Of a stretch of 64,000 nt of DNA, positions 37,240 to 47,344 are shown one piece after another. How positions within the stretch are numbered: the first letter of the stretch is position 1; each line of letters starts with the position of its first letter. The position numbers were made by a program, and so were the translations under genes. The stretch comes from Solen grandis (lineage: Eukaryota; Mollusca; Bivalvia; Adapedonta; Solenidae). Below the pieces are notes generated by a model. That model did not search any database. It saw only the letters and a list, made by a program, of their open reading frames with translations, and was not told the origin of the DNA. Location of the stretch: the NCBI GenBank assembly GCA_021229015.1, contig CM037781.1, forward strand, positions 66,404,656 to 66,468,655, read 5' to 3'.

Positions 37240-37900
37240 TCCTCCTAACCTAATTTTTGAAAAAAATCCCGTAAAACAAGTAATTAAAAAACTCTGGCCT
37301 AAGTGTCTCCTGTTCACTATTGTACGGTAGTTACTGAATTCTGCTCCAGTACACAGTCCCTTACCATTGAGAGAAACCAGGTCGTACCTTAGCATTAAAT
37401 CAACTAACTGTTTGCCACTTCCATTGAAACAAATATATTTTGAAACCTGGAGGACAATTCCATATTAAAATCTCTATTATGATATCTACCAAAGGTATTC
37501 TCTAGGTCTTCTAAACTTTTTAAGACTGATTCAGACGAATGATTTTTACAAGGAAGTGTAATACGTATAAATAGCGACCAGGATGGAGTTGTACTTCAAT
37601 ACCTATTATGTATTGGCTGTCAATATCAAGTCTAGATATAACTATGTTAAGTCATCTATGCCATAGTAAAGACATACCCCCTTTACCAACATGCCTATTG
37701 CTAGGAGCTGAGAGGTTGGGATTGGATATTGAAAAACTTTAATAATTGTTATTGAAACAGTCAATAAAATGGAGATCTCGAGCATACAACCAGTGTTCTA
37801 CAACACCACATATATCTATATTTTTTTATTTTTGATAAAAAAAATACTGAGGTTTGATATTATGCCTGACACGTTCCACATTGTAATATAAGAATATGGC
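37240..37900 (-). pseudogene. LINE endonuclease fragment
   Basis: The minus strand, with frame changes and stops, reads MLVKGGMSLLWH, then ISRLDIDSQYIIGIEVQLHP, PGRYLYVLHFLV and LRYDLVSLNGKGLCTGAEFS. This order matches AP-type endonucleases of Jockey/Nimb-like LINEs (the GxGGxxLLW and DxD..IIGI blocks). It ends abruptly next to the family B element at 37234. Recognition is from memory of the family and is moderate. Confidence 0.55.
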
Positions 37901-38434
37901 TAGCCACTGTGTTAAGCATTAGTCTACCGTTATATTGTCCCCTATAGCTGAATAGAAGTTAGTACTACAGCATTCATTCAGCCCGTAGGTCCACCTATGG
38001 TCCTCGGTTGAATCACCCTCAACTTCTTTTCAGTCCGTTACCTTTTTCATTGTAATCATAATCCGACAAGTGGTTTGAGTTATCCTGCGTATACTTCCGT
38101 TTTTGGTAAGAATTACTTGAAAGCCAGGGAAATAGAAATAAAGACAAAAGGCAATTCGGATTTGATTTATCATGATTCGGGATTATTTTTGTTAACATCT
38201 TTATAAAATATAGGTTAAGATTATTTGTAGTTTGTATAAAATCGGCTATTAAAAGTGTAAAATGGCCCATGTGTGAAAAGATTACTGACTTCTCTAATAA
38301 ATAATGTAAAATCTTTATTTGATTTCAGCCAAGATCTGTATACATATAATGTGTATATTTTGCCACAAGTATAAAGAGTAATAAATCATTCTTTCGATTT
38401 CTTCGAAGAAATCAACTCAAATATAGAATACTTA
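37901..38434. other. No gene recognised
   Basis: An 83-codon minus-strand frame (38270-38019) may be more LINE debris, but I recognise no motif. Confidence 0.4.
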
Positions 38435-39045
38435 AAGTAGCTAGGATGGATCAACTAGGACGGATCATGGTTACTTGTGGTATGAATGCCCGGCTGGGAC
38501 GGATCATGGTTACTGGTGGTATGAATGCTCAGCTAGGATGGATCATGGTTACTGGTGGTATGAATGCCCGGCTGGGACGGATCATGGTTACTGGTGGTAT
38601 GAATGCCCGGCTGGGAAGGATCATGGTTACTGGTGGTATGAATGCCCGGCTGGGACGGATCATGGTTACTGGTGGTATGAATGCCCGGCTGGGACGGATC
38701 ATGGTTACTGGTGGTATGAATGCTCAGCTAGGACGGATCATGGTTACTGGTGGTATGAATGCTCAGCTAGGACGGATCATGGTTACTGGTGGTATAAAAT
38801 GCACAGTTAGGATGGACCATGGTTACTGGTGGTATAATGCTTGGCTAGGACGGATCATGGTTACTGGTGGTATGAATGTTCGGCTAGGACGGATCATGGT
38901 TACTGGAGGTATGAATACTCAGCTAGGATGGATCATGGTTACTGGTTGTATGAATGCTCAGGTAGGACGGATCATGGTTACTGTTGGTATGAATGCTCGG
39001 CTAGGACGGATCATGGTTACTGGTGGTATGAATGCTCGAGCTTCC
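38435..39045 (+). repeat. Minisatellite, 39-bp unit, about 15 copies
   Basis: The unit is GACGGATCATGGTTACTGGT followed by GGTATGAATGCYCRGCTRG. Because 39 is divisible by 3, the frame stays open for 218 codons (38446-39102) as a 13-residue repeat (LGRIMVTGGMNAR-type), and a second plus frame is also open in two pieces. Most variants are single transitions, and one unit (about 38790-38830) carries small indels that break the second frame. No signal peptide, flanking exon or splice site supports a real protein. Confidence 0.9.
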
Positions 39046-39139
39046 ACACTTGATGAGCAGTTACATTTCGGTCACTATTTATATGCAGATGTAAACATGT
39101 AAATCTTAATTTTCTCCAATATTGAGGATTACATATAAA

Positions 39140-39800
39140 GATAAATTTAAACACAACAGAAACATTAATATATATACATGTTTACACAACAGAGACATTA
39201 TTATATATCCATGTTTACACAACAGAAACATTAATATATATACATGTTTACACAACAGAGACATGTATATATATACATGTTTACACAACAGAAACATGTA
39301 TATATATACATGTTTACACAACAGAAATATTATTATATATACATGTTTACACAACAGAAACATTAATATATATACATGTTTATACAACAGAGACATTAAT
39401 ATATATACATGTTTACACAACAGAAACATTAATATATATACATGTTTACACAACAGAAATATTATTATATATACATGTTTACACAACAGAGACATTAATA
39501 TATATACATGTTTACACAACAGAAACATTAATATATATACATGTTTACACAACAGAAACATTATTATATATACATGTTTACACAACAGAAACATTAATAT
39601 ATATACATGTTTACACAACAGAGACATTAATATATATACATGTTTACACAACAGAGACATTATTATATATACATGTTTACACAACAGAAACATGTATATA
39701 TATACATGTTTACACAACAGAAATATTATTATATATACATGTACATGTTTACACAACAGAAACATTAATATATATACATGTTTACACAACAGAGACATAG
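39140..39800 (+). repeat. Minisatellite, 33-bp unit, about 20 copies
   Basis: The unit is ACATGTTTACACAACAGAAA followed by CATTAATATATAT. Variants alternate between GAAAC, GAGAC and GAAAT, and between ATTAATAT, ATTATTAT and ATGTATAT. One six-base insertion (ACATGT duplication) occurs near 39740. As 33 is divisible by 3, frames of about 230 codons are open on both strands (39122-39811 plus and 39798-39106 minus); these follow from the repeat and are not evidence of a gene. Confidence 0.9.
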
Positions 39801-39811
39801 ATTGCTTTTAG

Positions 39812-40263
39812 TGATAAGACAACTATATACTATCAAAACATGAAGAAAAGAAGAATAAAAATAACATTGAACAAACATAAATGGAGCATAAAAAACAATA
39901 ATAACAAGCTAGACCTTTATATCTCTTACTTTGTCAATTACATAAAAAGGGGAGGGAAAGAGAGAAGACGAGAGAGAGAGACAAACATGACATTAATATA
40001 TCATTCCGAGAATGGGGAAGAAAAACGTATTTAAGCATTTTAGCGCAAATTCATTTATCCATTCATGTATAACAAGTAAGAAAAAAAAAAAATATAAATA
40101 CCTAAACACCATAACTGACATAGACCTTGTCGAAACGAAATACAAGGTTTAGATGATGGAGTTAAAATTGTCTAATCAATATTTAAATTAAATGGCAAAC
40201 ACATACACAAACAAAATAAATGCCATATTGTAATAGGATTATTGCATTTGACTTTGCATATAT
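39812..40263. other. No gene; GA-rich patch
   Basis: A purine-rich stretch lies at about 39945-39985, followed by AT-rich sequence with a poly-A run near 40080. Confidence 0.5.
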
Positions 40264-40267
40264 TTAA

Positions 40268-40499
40268 CCCTTTCCCTCATATAGACTCATTTTGACGCAC
40301 TGAATAGGTACCACATAAAGCCTGATCTGCAGAAAGCCAAACAGAATCCTTACCAAATTTAATTGTAATATCTCATTACCAGACACTGAGGAGCAGCGAA
40401 CAGCATAAAACCTGATCAGCCTGCGAGTTACTCGCAGGCTGATCTGGTTTTATGCTGTTTGCATAGGTCTTTTCATGGTATCCTCTATGAGGGAAAGGG
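40268..40499 (-). mobile_element. piggyBac-type MITE, copy 2
   Basis: A 232-bp element with perfect TTAA on both sides (40264-40267 and 40500-40503). It has the same CCCTTTCCCTCATA ends and a central 53-bp palindrome (40403-40455) as the copy at 1044-1277, but in reverse orientation. The intact TTAA pair suggests it is younger than copy 1. Confidence 0.9.
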
Positions 40500-40503
40500 T
40501 TAA

Positions 40504-40844
40504 ACAAAGTCACCTCATGCTCCAGGATTATGTGTATTATACACATAAAGCACACACAATAGCACAGTTGCAACAAATATAAGGAGCAACACCAATTGAT
40601 ATCAAGTTTAACTGAATGGAACCTGTACAGCTACACTGACAGAGAAGAAAGAATCTAAGTTGTTTTGTGCTAAAGCCAGGCCTCATGACAAAACTTCATT
40701 CTCTTATATGTAATGAATTTGTATATTGAGTATTAATGAGAAAAAAAAACATGATTTACTGTAAAAAAATAACTTATGTTTTCACAATCCCCCACCCACT
40801 TTCAGTTGACAGCGACACCTTAAGTAGTGTATGGAATATTAGAG
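40504..40844. other. No gene recognised
   Basis: AT-rich spacer between the MITE and the mariner; nothing stands out. Confidence 0.5.
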
Positions 40845-40846
40845 TA

Positions 40847-41931
40847 AATTTACTAGTCAATAAATAACCAGCCTATGACATCTCCGATCAACCGAGACTT
40901 CCACGATTTTCACGCATTGTTTCAATACATGTTCTATACCTGTGTACAAAACTACACATGTATACGGTCATTTGTTTGTCAGATATTGAATGTCAAACAT
41001 GGCTAGTGATGTAAAAGCAAGCTTTTCATCAAAAGTGGAGTACCGTTCTGTAATTCGGTACTTGCATTTAAAAGGTAAAACTGGTAAGGTCATACATGCT
41101 GAGTTAGTTGATGTGTATGGGTCTTCTGCACCATCTTATTCTCAAGTTAAATTCTGGGTTGGGGAGTTTAAACGCGGTAGAACGTATTTAGAAGATGAAG
41201 CCAGGTCTGGATGCCCAGTTGATGCCACCGACGAAAAAAAGTGTAATAAAGTCAGAGATCTGGTATACTCAGATAGGTGAAGTCAGGTTGAAGAAATAGC
41301 ACAGGCATTAGGCATTTCACATGGTACCGTTTCAACAATCTTGCATGATCATTTAGGGATGCGCAAGCTTACAGCCCGTTGGGTCCCAAAATCCCTTAGC
41401 AATGAGCAAATGGCAACGAGAGCATCATTTTGCAGTGCGTTGTTGAAGCGTCTGAGGTCAAAAGATGAATTCTTTTTGCGTCTAGTTACTGTCGATGAGA
41501 CTTGGGTGCATTATCATGAACCAGAAAATAAAGCCCAGAGTCGCCAGTGTGTAAACTCTCCAAAGGTGTTTTGCTGCAACAGGACAATGTAAGAGTCCAC
41601 ACCTGTAAAGTTACAATGGATGCTGTGGAGCGAAATGGGTATGAATTAATACCGCACCCTGCCTACTCACCAGACCTGGCTCCTTGCGACTTCTTCCTTT
41701 TTCCAAATTTGAAAAAGGATATACATGGATGTCATTTCCGGTCTGACGAAGAAGTCGTGGTGGCAGTTGAGTGGTTCCATGGAAAGCACCCTGACTCCTT
41801 CACTTCTGGGCTGATGGCACTTGAACACCGTTGGTCCCAGTGAATAGCCCTGGAGGGAAATTATATTGAAAAAGAAGAGGTAGATCTCAACCTGAAATAG
41901 GTTTGGCTGGTTATTTATTGACTCGTCCTTG
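40847..41931 (+). mobile_element. Internally deleted mariner (Tc1/mariner superfamily)
   Basis: Inverted ends of about 27 bp (40847-40873 and 41905-41931) share a perfect 19-bp core, AGTCAATAAATAACCAGCC, and are flanked by TA at 40845-40846 and 41932-41933, the mariner target duplication. The element is about 1.1 kb, shorter than the usual 1.3 kb, because the transposase gene has lost an internal piece. It sits in the tandem-repeat-rich part of the window. Confidence 0.88.
40990..41900 (+). pseudogene. Mariner transposase, deleted and frameshifted
   Basis: The N-terminal part (from ATG 40990) has the paired-like HTH region with QVKFWVGEFKRGRTYLEDEA and RSGCPVD. A TGA at 41278-41280 interrupts it, and the same frame continues through QALGISHGTVSTILHDHLGM and VTVDETWVHYHEPENKAQSR. 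Near 41550 the frame shifts and joins LSKGVLLQQDNVRVHT, so about 60 codons between the first and second catalytic Asp are missing. The second and third catalytic Asp (41583 and 41688) are 34 residues apart, the D34D spacing of mariner. Another TGA at 41841-41843 precedes the normal C-terminus (IALEGNYIEK), which ends at 41900. It cannot make active transposase. Confidence 0.92.
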
Positions 41932-41933
41932 TA

Positions 41934-42880
41934 TGTATATGCGTGTAAACCTTTCAATTATCAGTGACTGCACTCAAACTTGGACAAACAGTTTAGTGAT
42001 GTACCAACATGGAACACACAACCTCGGGACTTTCTATAGGGTTATGCTTTGATTATGTCTATAATATGAACATCCTACGTATTCTTTTAGGTATACTCTT
42101 AACTTGCTAAAAATTGAATTGAGAGTGTTGCAATGTGCAAGGTATCATCCTGAGATGATGCCCAAGGTTCAAGTAAAAAAAAAAATCTTGGCTCAAAAGT
42201 TCTCTTTCCATCATGGCCGTCGCCATACCCCTATAGTTAATATAAAGTGTCTTCATCTGAGGCGTATGTGGAATTTGACCACCCAGTTGTACTGCTACCA
42301 TTATGGCAGGCTACATAGCACTTCTTTGGTGCAAAAAGGTGGTCATTTGACCAAGTTAGGGGCAACTGAAATTGCTGGCCTGGGCCTACATTATACAGAT
42401 ATATTCAAAATGTAAACAAGACCTGTTTCTGGACATATAACTTGCTTAAAATTGCATTAAGAGTGTTGCAATGTGCAAAGTATCATCATGAGATGATGCC
42501 CAAGGTTCAAGTAAAAAAAATAATCTTGGCTCAAAAGTTCTCTTTGGGTGATTTTGGGACCATTTTTGATTCCATCATGGCCGTCGCCTTACCCCTATAG
42601 TTAACATAAGGTGTCTTCATCCGAGGAGTATGTGGAATTTGACCACCCAGTTGTACTGCTACCATTATGGCAGGCTACATAGTGCTTCTTTGGTGCAAAA
42701 AGGTGGCCATCTGACCAAGTTAGGGGCAATTAAAATAGCTGGCCTGGGCCTCCATTATACAGATAAAATGTAAACAAGACCTGTTTCTGGACATAAAACT
42801 GGCTTAAAATTGCATTGAGAGTGTTGCAATGTGCATGGTATCATCCTGAGATGATGCCCAAGGTTCAAGTAAAAGGAAAC
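41934..42880 (+). repeat. Tandem duplication, unit about 340-360 bp, about 2.3 copies (from about 42105)
   Basis: A block starting AAAATTG(A/C)ATT(G/A)AGAGTGTTG and including ATGATGCCCAAGGTTCAAGT begins near 42110, 42448 and 42807. Copies also share TCCATCATGGCCGTCGCC and CACCCAGTTGTACTGCTACC. A 103-codon frame (42104-42415) lies in the first copy, but small length changes break it in the second, so it is probably not a gene. Nothing is recognised in 41934-42104. Confidence 0.8.
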
Positions 42881-43165
42881 GGCATTATAGCTTATATACA
42901 GCTGGTTGGATGTATTCTGTTGCATGGTTCATGGTCTCAAACATAGACCATTGGACTACGGCTGAAAGCCAAGTGGCCACAAAACCATGTGGACTTGCGC
43001 TGTGGATGTTATTATATTAAACTATAGGGTATAGCATTGTACCATGGCTCACAACTGGTTGGATGCATTATTAACTATGGTTCATATTTTAGAAGATAGA
43101 CCATTTCTCCATGGCTAAAGGCCAACAGGCCTTAAAAAGCCCAAGTGGGCTTGAGCTGTGGATGC
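42881..43165 (+). repeat. Diverged tandem duplication next to the 41-bp satellite
   Basis: Two related blocks of roughly 150-160 bp (about 42895-43030 and 43045-43165) share CTGGTTGGATG, ATAGACCATT, GGCTRAAGGCCAA-like and TGGACTTG/TGGGCTTG with AGCTGTGGATG. The second runs directly into the satellite. Confidence 0.65.
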
Positions 43166-44731
43166 TTTATATCAAACCATGGGTGATAGCCATGAGGGTA
43201 GAGCATTATATATCAAACCACGGGTGATAGCCATGAGGGTAGAACATTATATGTCAAACCACAGGTGATAGCCATGAGGGTAGAGCATTATATATCAAAC
43301 CACGGGTGATAGCCATGAGGGTAGAGCATTATATATCAAACCACGGGTGATAGCCATGAGGGTAGAGCATTATATATCAAACCAAGGTCGATAGCAATGA
43401 GGGTAGAGCATTATATATCAAACCATGGGTGATAGCCATGAGGGTAGAGCATTATATATCAAACCACAGGTGATAGCCATGAGGGTAGAGCATTATATAT
43501 CAAACCACGGGTGATAGCCATGAGGGTAGAGCATTATATATCAAACCACAGGTGATAGCCATGAGGGTAGAGCATTATATATCAAACCACAGGTGATAGC
43601 CATGAGGGTAGAGCATTATATATCAAACCAAGGGTGATAGCCATGAGGGTAGAGCATTATATATCAAACCACAGGTGATAGCCATGAGGGTAGAGCATTA
43701 TATATCAAACCACAGGTGATAGCCATGAGGGTAGAGCATTATATATCAAACCATGGGTGATAGCCATGAGGGTAGAGCATTATATATCAAACCACGGGTG
43801 ATAGCCATGAGGGTAGAGCATTATATATCAAACCACGGGTGATAGCCATGAGGGTAGAGCATTATATATCAAACCACGGGTGATAGCCATGAGGGTAGAG
43901 CATTATATATCAAACCACGGGTGATAGCCATGAGGGTAGAGCATTATATATCAAACCACGGGTGATAGCCATGAGGGTAGAGCATTATATATCAAACCAC
44001 AGGTGATAGCCATGAGGGTAGAGCATTATATATCAAACCATGGGTGATAGCCATGAGGGTAGAGCATTATATATCAAACCAAGGTGATAGCCATGAGGGT
44101 AGAGCATTATATATCAAACCACGGTCGATAGCCATGAGGGTAGAGCATTATATATCAAACCAAGGGTGATAGCCATGAGGGTAGAGCATTATATATCAAA
44201 CCACAGGTGATAGCCATGAGGGTAGAGCATTATATATCAAACCAAGGTTGATAGCAATGAGAGTAGAGCATTATATATCAAACCATGGGTGATAGCCATG
44301 AGGGTAGAGCATTATATATCAAACCAAGGGTGATAGCCATGAGGGTAGAGCATTATATATCAAACCACAGGTGATAGCCATGAGGGTAGAGCATTATATA
44401 TCAAACCACAGGTGATAGCCATGAGGGTAGAGCATTATATATCAAACCACAGGTGATAGCCATGAGGGTAGAGCATTATATATCAAACCAAGGGTGATAG
44501 CCATGAGGGTAGAGCATTATATATCAAACCATGGGTGATAGCCATGAGGGTAGAGCATTATATATCAAACCACAGGTGATAGCCATGAGGGTAGAGCATT
44601 TTATATCAAACCACGGGTGATAGCCATGAGGGTAGAGCATTATATATCAAACCACGGGTGATAGCCATGAGGGTAGAGCATTATATATCAAACCACGGGT
44701 GATAGCCATGAGGGTAGAGCATTATATATCA
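43166..44731 (+). repeat. Satellite, 41-bp unit, about 38 copies, truncated by the gap
   Basis: The unit is CATGAGGGTAGAGCATTATA followed by TATCAAACCACGGGTGATAGC. Copies are very uniform. Variation is concentrated in the four or so bases after AAACCA (CGGG, CAGG, AGGG, TGGG). A few copies have AAGGTCGATAGC or one missing base. Because 41 is not a multiple of 3, no long frame persists. The array runs to the last base before the assembly gap, so its true length is unknown. Confidence 0.95.
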
Positions 44732-44831
44732 NNNNNNNNNNNNNNNNNNNNNNNNNNNNNNNNNNNNNNNNNNNNNNNNNNNNNNNNNNNNNNNNNNNNN
44801 NNNNNNNNNNNNNNNNNNNNNNNNNNNNNNN
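44732..44831. other. Assembly gap, exactly 100 N
   Basis: One hundred consecutive N. A round 100 is the usual placeholder for a gap of unknown size. It joins the 41-bp satellite on the left to the middle of a family C monomer on the right. Confidence 0.98.
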
Positions 44832-45152
44832 AAATGACCACAGTCCAAAGTTTGATCCTCTTATCAAACAATTGTATATCCATATGTTTCCTCTTTTTTG
44901 CTGCTCCTGACTTTATTTTTTGTTCAATCTTCATCATTATTTCACTGTTTATGCATTTTTATAAAACAAATAAAATCATAGAAAAAAGCAAGCATAATAT
45001 GTCAAGGTATCATTATACCAATTATTGTCATTTTTGCACAAAAAAGCCCCAAATCTTAAACGATCTAATATGATACGTTTCAATTTCTGTTGCTTAAAAA
45101 AGTGATTGAATTGCGAAAACCGATGATATCGCAATTCTGATTGCGATTCTAG

Positions 45153-47169
45153 TTATTATTATTTTTCTAACCCTTTTTTGTGAACGGCATACACCATGAT
45201 AGAAAAAAGCCACAATTATGAAATTTTTACCAGTTTCTTATATTTATCTGAACTTGATCCTAACGTTGAGAAAATTTTCATTTTTGTCTTATTTTTGCCG
45301 CTAGGGGGCGCTTTGAAAAAAATCTACAAATGCTAATAACTCTGTTATTTGAGGTCCGATTCAGATGTGGTTTTTTGCATTGTGTTCCTTGTCAAAAGCC
45401 TAATCAAATATCATAGTTTCAAAAATCTGCGTATATAAAACTGTTTGACTACGGAAGGTTGAAAGTTCGAACCTCGCAAAAAACAGTGAAAATGAGGGTA
45501 GGTCTACGAAAAAAGTGCCCATTTTTATTGGAATTGAGATAAAAGAATTTTGTTTGTTGCATATGATTTGCAAGACATATACGCACAAAATATATGGGGT
45601 GGCGAATTCGGGAAATGCATGGTTTGTCCACAGAACGCGGTCAAACTTAACCAATATTTTCGAAAAATCAACATTTTCAAAGCATGACTGTTAAGATTTT
45701 TTGCAGCTCCTGACTTTATTTTTAGTTCAATTTCAATGAAATTTTCACATTTAATGTAAAACTATGTTCTTAAGTGTAAAATAATATAAAAAGTAAAAAT
45801 GCATTGTAAAGGTCAAGGTCATATTAGGATAATTGTATATCAATTCGGCTTGAAATAGCTCAAAATCAAAAAACAATTCATAAACAATATATGAACAAAA
45901 GATTTAGTTTTAGAAAAGTTCTTTCTAATGATGTTTAGATTTTGAAGATCGGACTTGATTTGGTCATTATACGGCAGTCAAAATTTTGATCCTTTTTTTT
46001 CGAATAATTGTAAATCAGGTTTTATGTTTCAAATTTTGATACATAAGAATAAAAAGTTTGATTTGTGCGACTAGTATACTTGATTGAACTATTTGCTGCT
46101 TTGCTAGGTACCTAATGTTAAAATTTTAATCTATTTTCTTTCTCATTTTGCCGCTAGGGGGCGCTTTTCTTGAAATCATTCTTTTGCTTATAACTCAAAA
46201 AGTTGAAGTTCGGTTCGAATGCGGTTTTTTTTGCATTCTGTTCCCTGTTGATAGCCTAATAAAATATGATAGGAATCGAGAGTCCGTGTGGCTGAAAGCT
46301 TTTGAGCTACGGAAGGTTGAATGTTCGAACCTCGCAAAAAAACAATAAAAAAAAACCTGTGCAAATGAGGGTAGGTCTACGAAAAACCTATCCGTTTTTT
46401 TTTTAGAAATCAGATTGAAGAATTCCGTCTCCTGCATACCATTTGAAAGACGTATACACACAAAATATATGGGGTGGCGAATTTAAGAAATGCGTGGTTT
46501 GTCCACTAGAAACGGTCAAACTTCACTTAAATTTAGGAAAAATTATAATTCCAAAAACATGATTTTTTTGTCGCTCCTGACTTAATGTTTTGTTTATTCG
46601 TCATGAAATTTTTACACGTTATGGTTTTTAAGTTTGAAAGGGCCTCGCAATTAAAAAGTTAACAAAACATTGAAAAGGTCAAGGTCATATTATGATAAGT
46701 GTGTTTTTATTCGGCCACAAAGTGCTCCAAATCTAAAAAATATTTCATTGAGAGTATATGAACAAAAGTTTTAGTTCTAAATAGTTCTTTCGTATAATGT
46801 TTAGTTTTTGAAGATCGGACTTGATCTGTTCATTTTACGGCAGTCCAAAGTTTGATCCTTTTTTGGAATAATTGTTAATCAGTTTTTATGCTTGAAATTG
46901 TGATATATAAGAAAAAGAATGTTCGACTAGTGCGACTTATATACTTGTTTGAACTATTTGCTGTTTTTGCAATTTTGTTTCTCATTTTGCCGCTAGAGGG
47001 CGTTTTGTTTAAAATCACTCTTTTGCTTATAACTCAAAACGTTAAAGTCTGATTGAAATGCGGTTTTCAGCATTTTGTTCCTTGTTGACAGCACCAAAAA
47101 TGTGATGGATTTCAAAGGATAGGTTATGGGAAAATATTTGCGTTAGAAGAGTTTGAATGTTCTAACATT

Positions 47170-47214
<45 letters not shown>

Positions 47215-47344
47215 TGCTAATGAGAGTAGGTCTTCAAAAAACCTTTTCGTTCTGTTTCATATTGAAAATTGTGGCTGAGTTGAAATAAAGTGTTCAAGTT
47301 GATTAGGTTAAAAGCGAAAACCGAGATACCGCTTGCGGTTCTAG
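45153..47344 (+). repeat. Family C unit 1 (2192 bp)
   Basis: It follows the previous CTAG directly with TTATTATTATTTTTCTAACC and lacks the opening hairpin. It contains three CTCF-like sites (45298, 46151, 46990), so about two and a half monomers. It ends with the hairpin ACCGCttGCGGT then TCTAG. A 41-base run of A (47172-47212) replaces the usual 5-7 A after the CCTCGC-like segment. Confidence 0.85.
47172..47212 (+). repeat. Poly-A tract, 41 bases
   Basis: An uninterrupted A run at the place where other units have only CGCAAAAAAC. It looks like slippage expansion of the unit's own A run, because unit sequence continues on both sides. Confidence 0.95.

Noticed and set aside
39106..39798. 230-codon minus-strand frame (CKHVYILMFLL-type repeats)
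   Set aside because: It is the reverse reading of the 33-bp minisatellite. There are no flanking exons and no start context, and the plus strand is equally open.
42104..42415. 103-codon frame as a possible gene
   Set aside because: It lies in a 340-360 bp tandem duplication, and the second copy does not keep the frame.
43166..44731. CRISPR-like array
   Set aside because: The repeats are directly adjacent with no unique spacers, and the context is an animal genome, so this is satellite DNA.
44699..45073. 124-codon frame across the N gap
   Set aside because: A third of it is unknown residues, and both sides are repeat DNA.
45470..45485. tRNA T-arm / pol III B-box (GTTCGAACCTC) suggesting a tRNA-derived SINE in family C
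   Set aside because: The TTCGAA core recurs in every monomer, but the flanks do not form a T-stem and no A-box or clover-leaf was found at a suitable distance.
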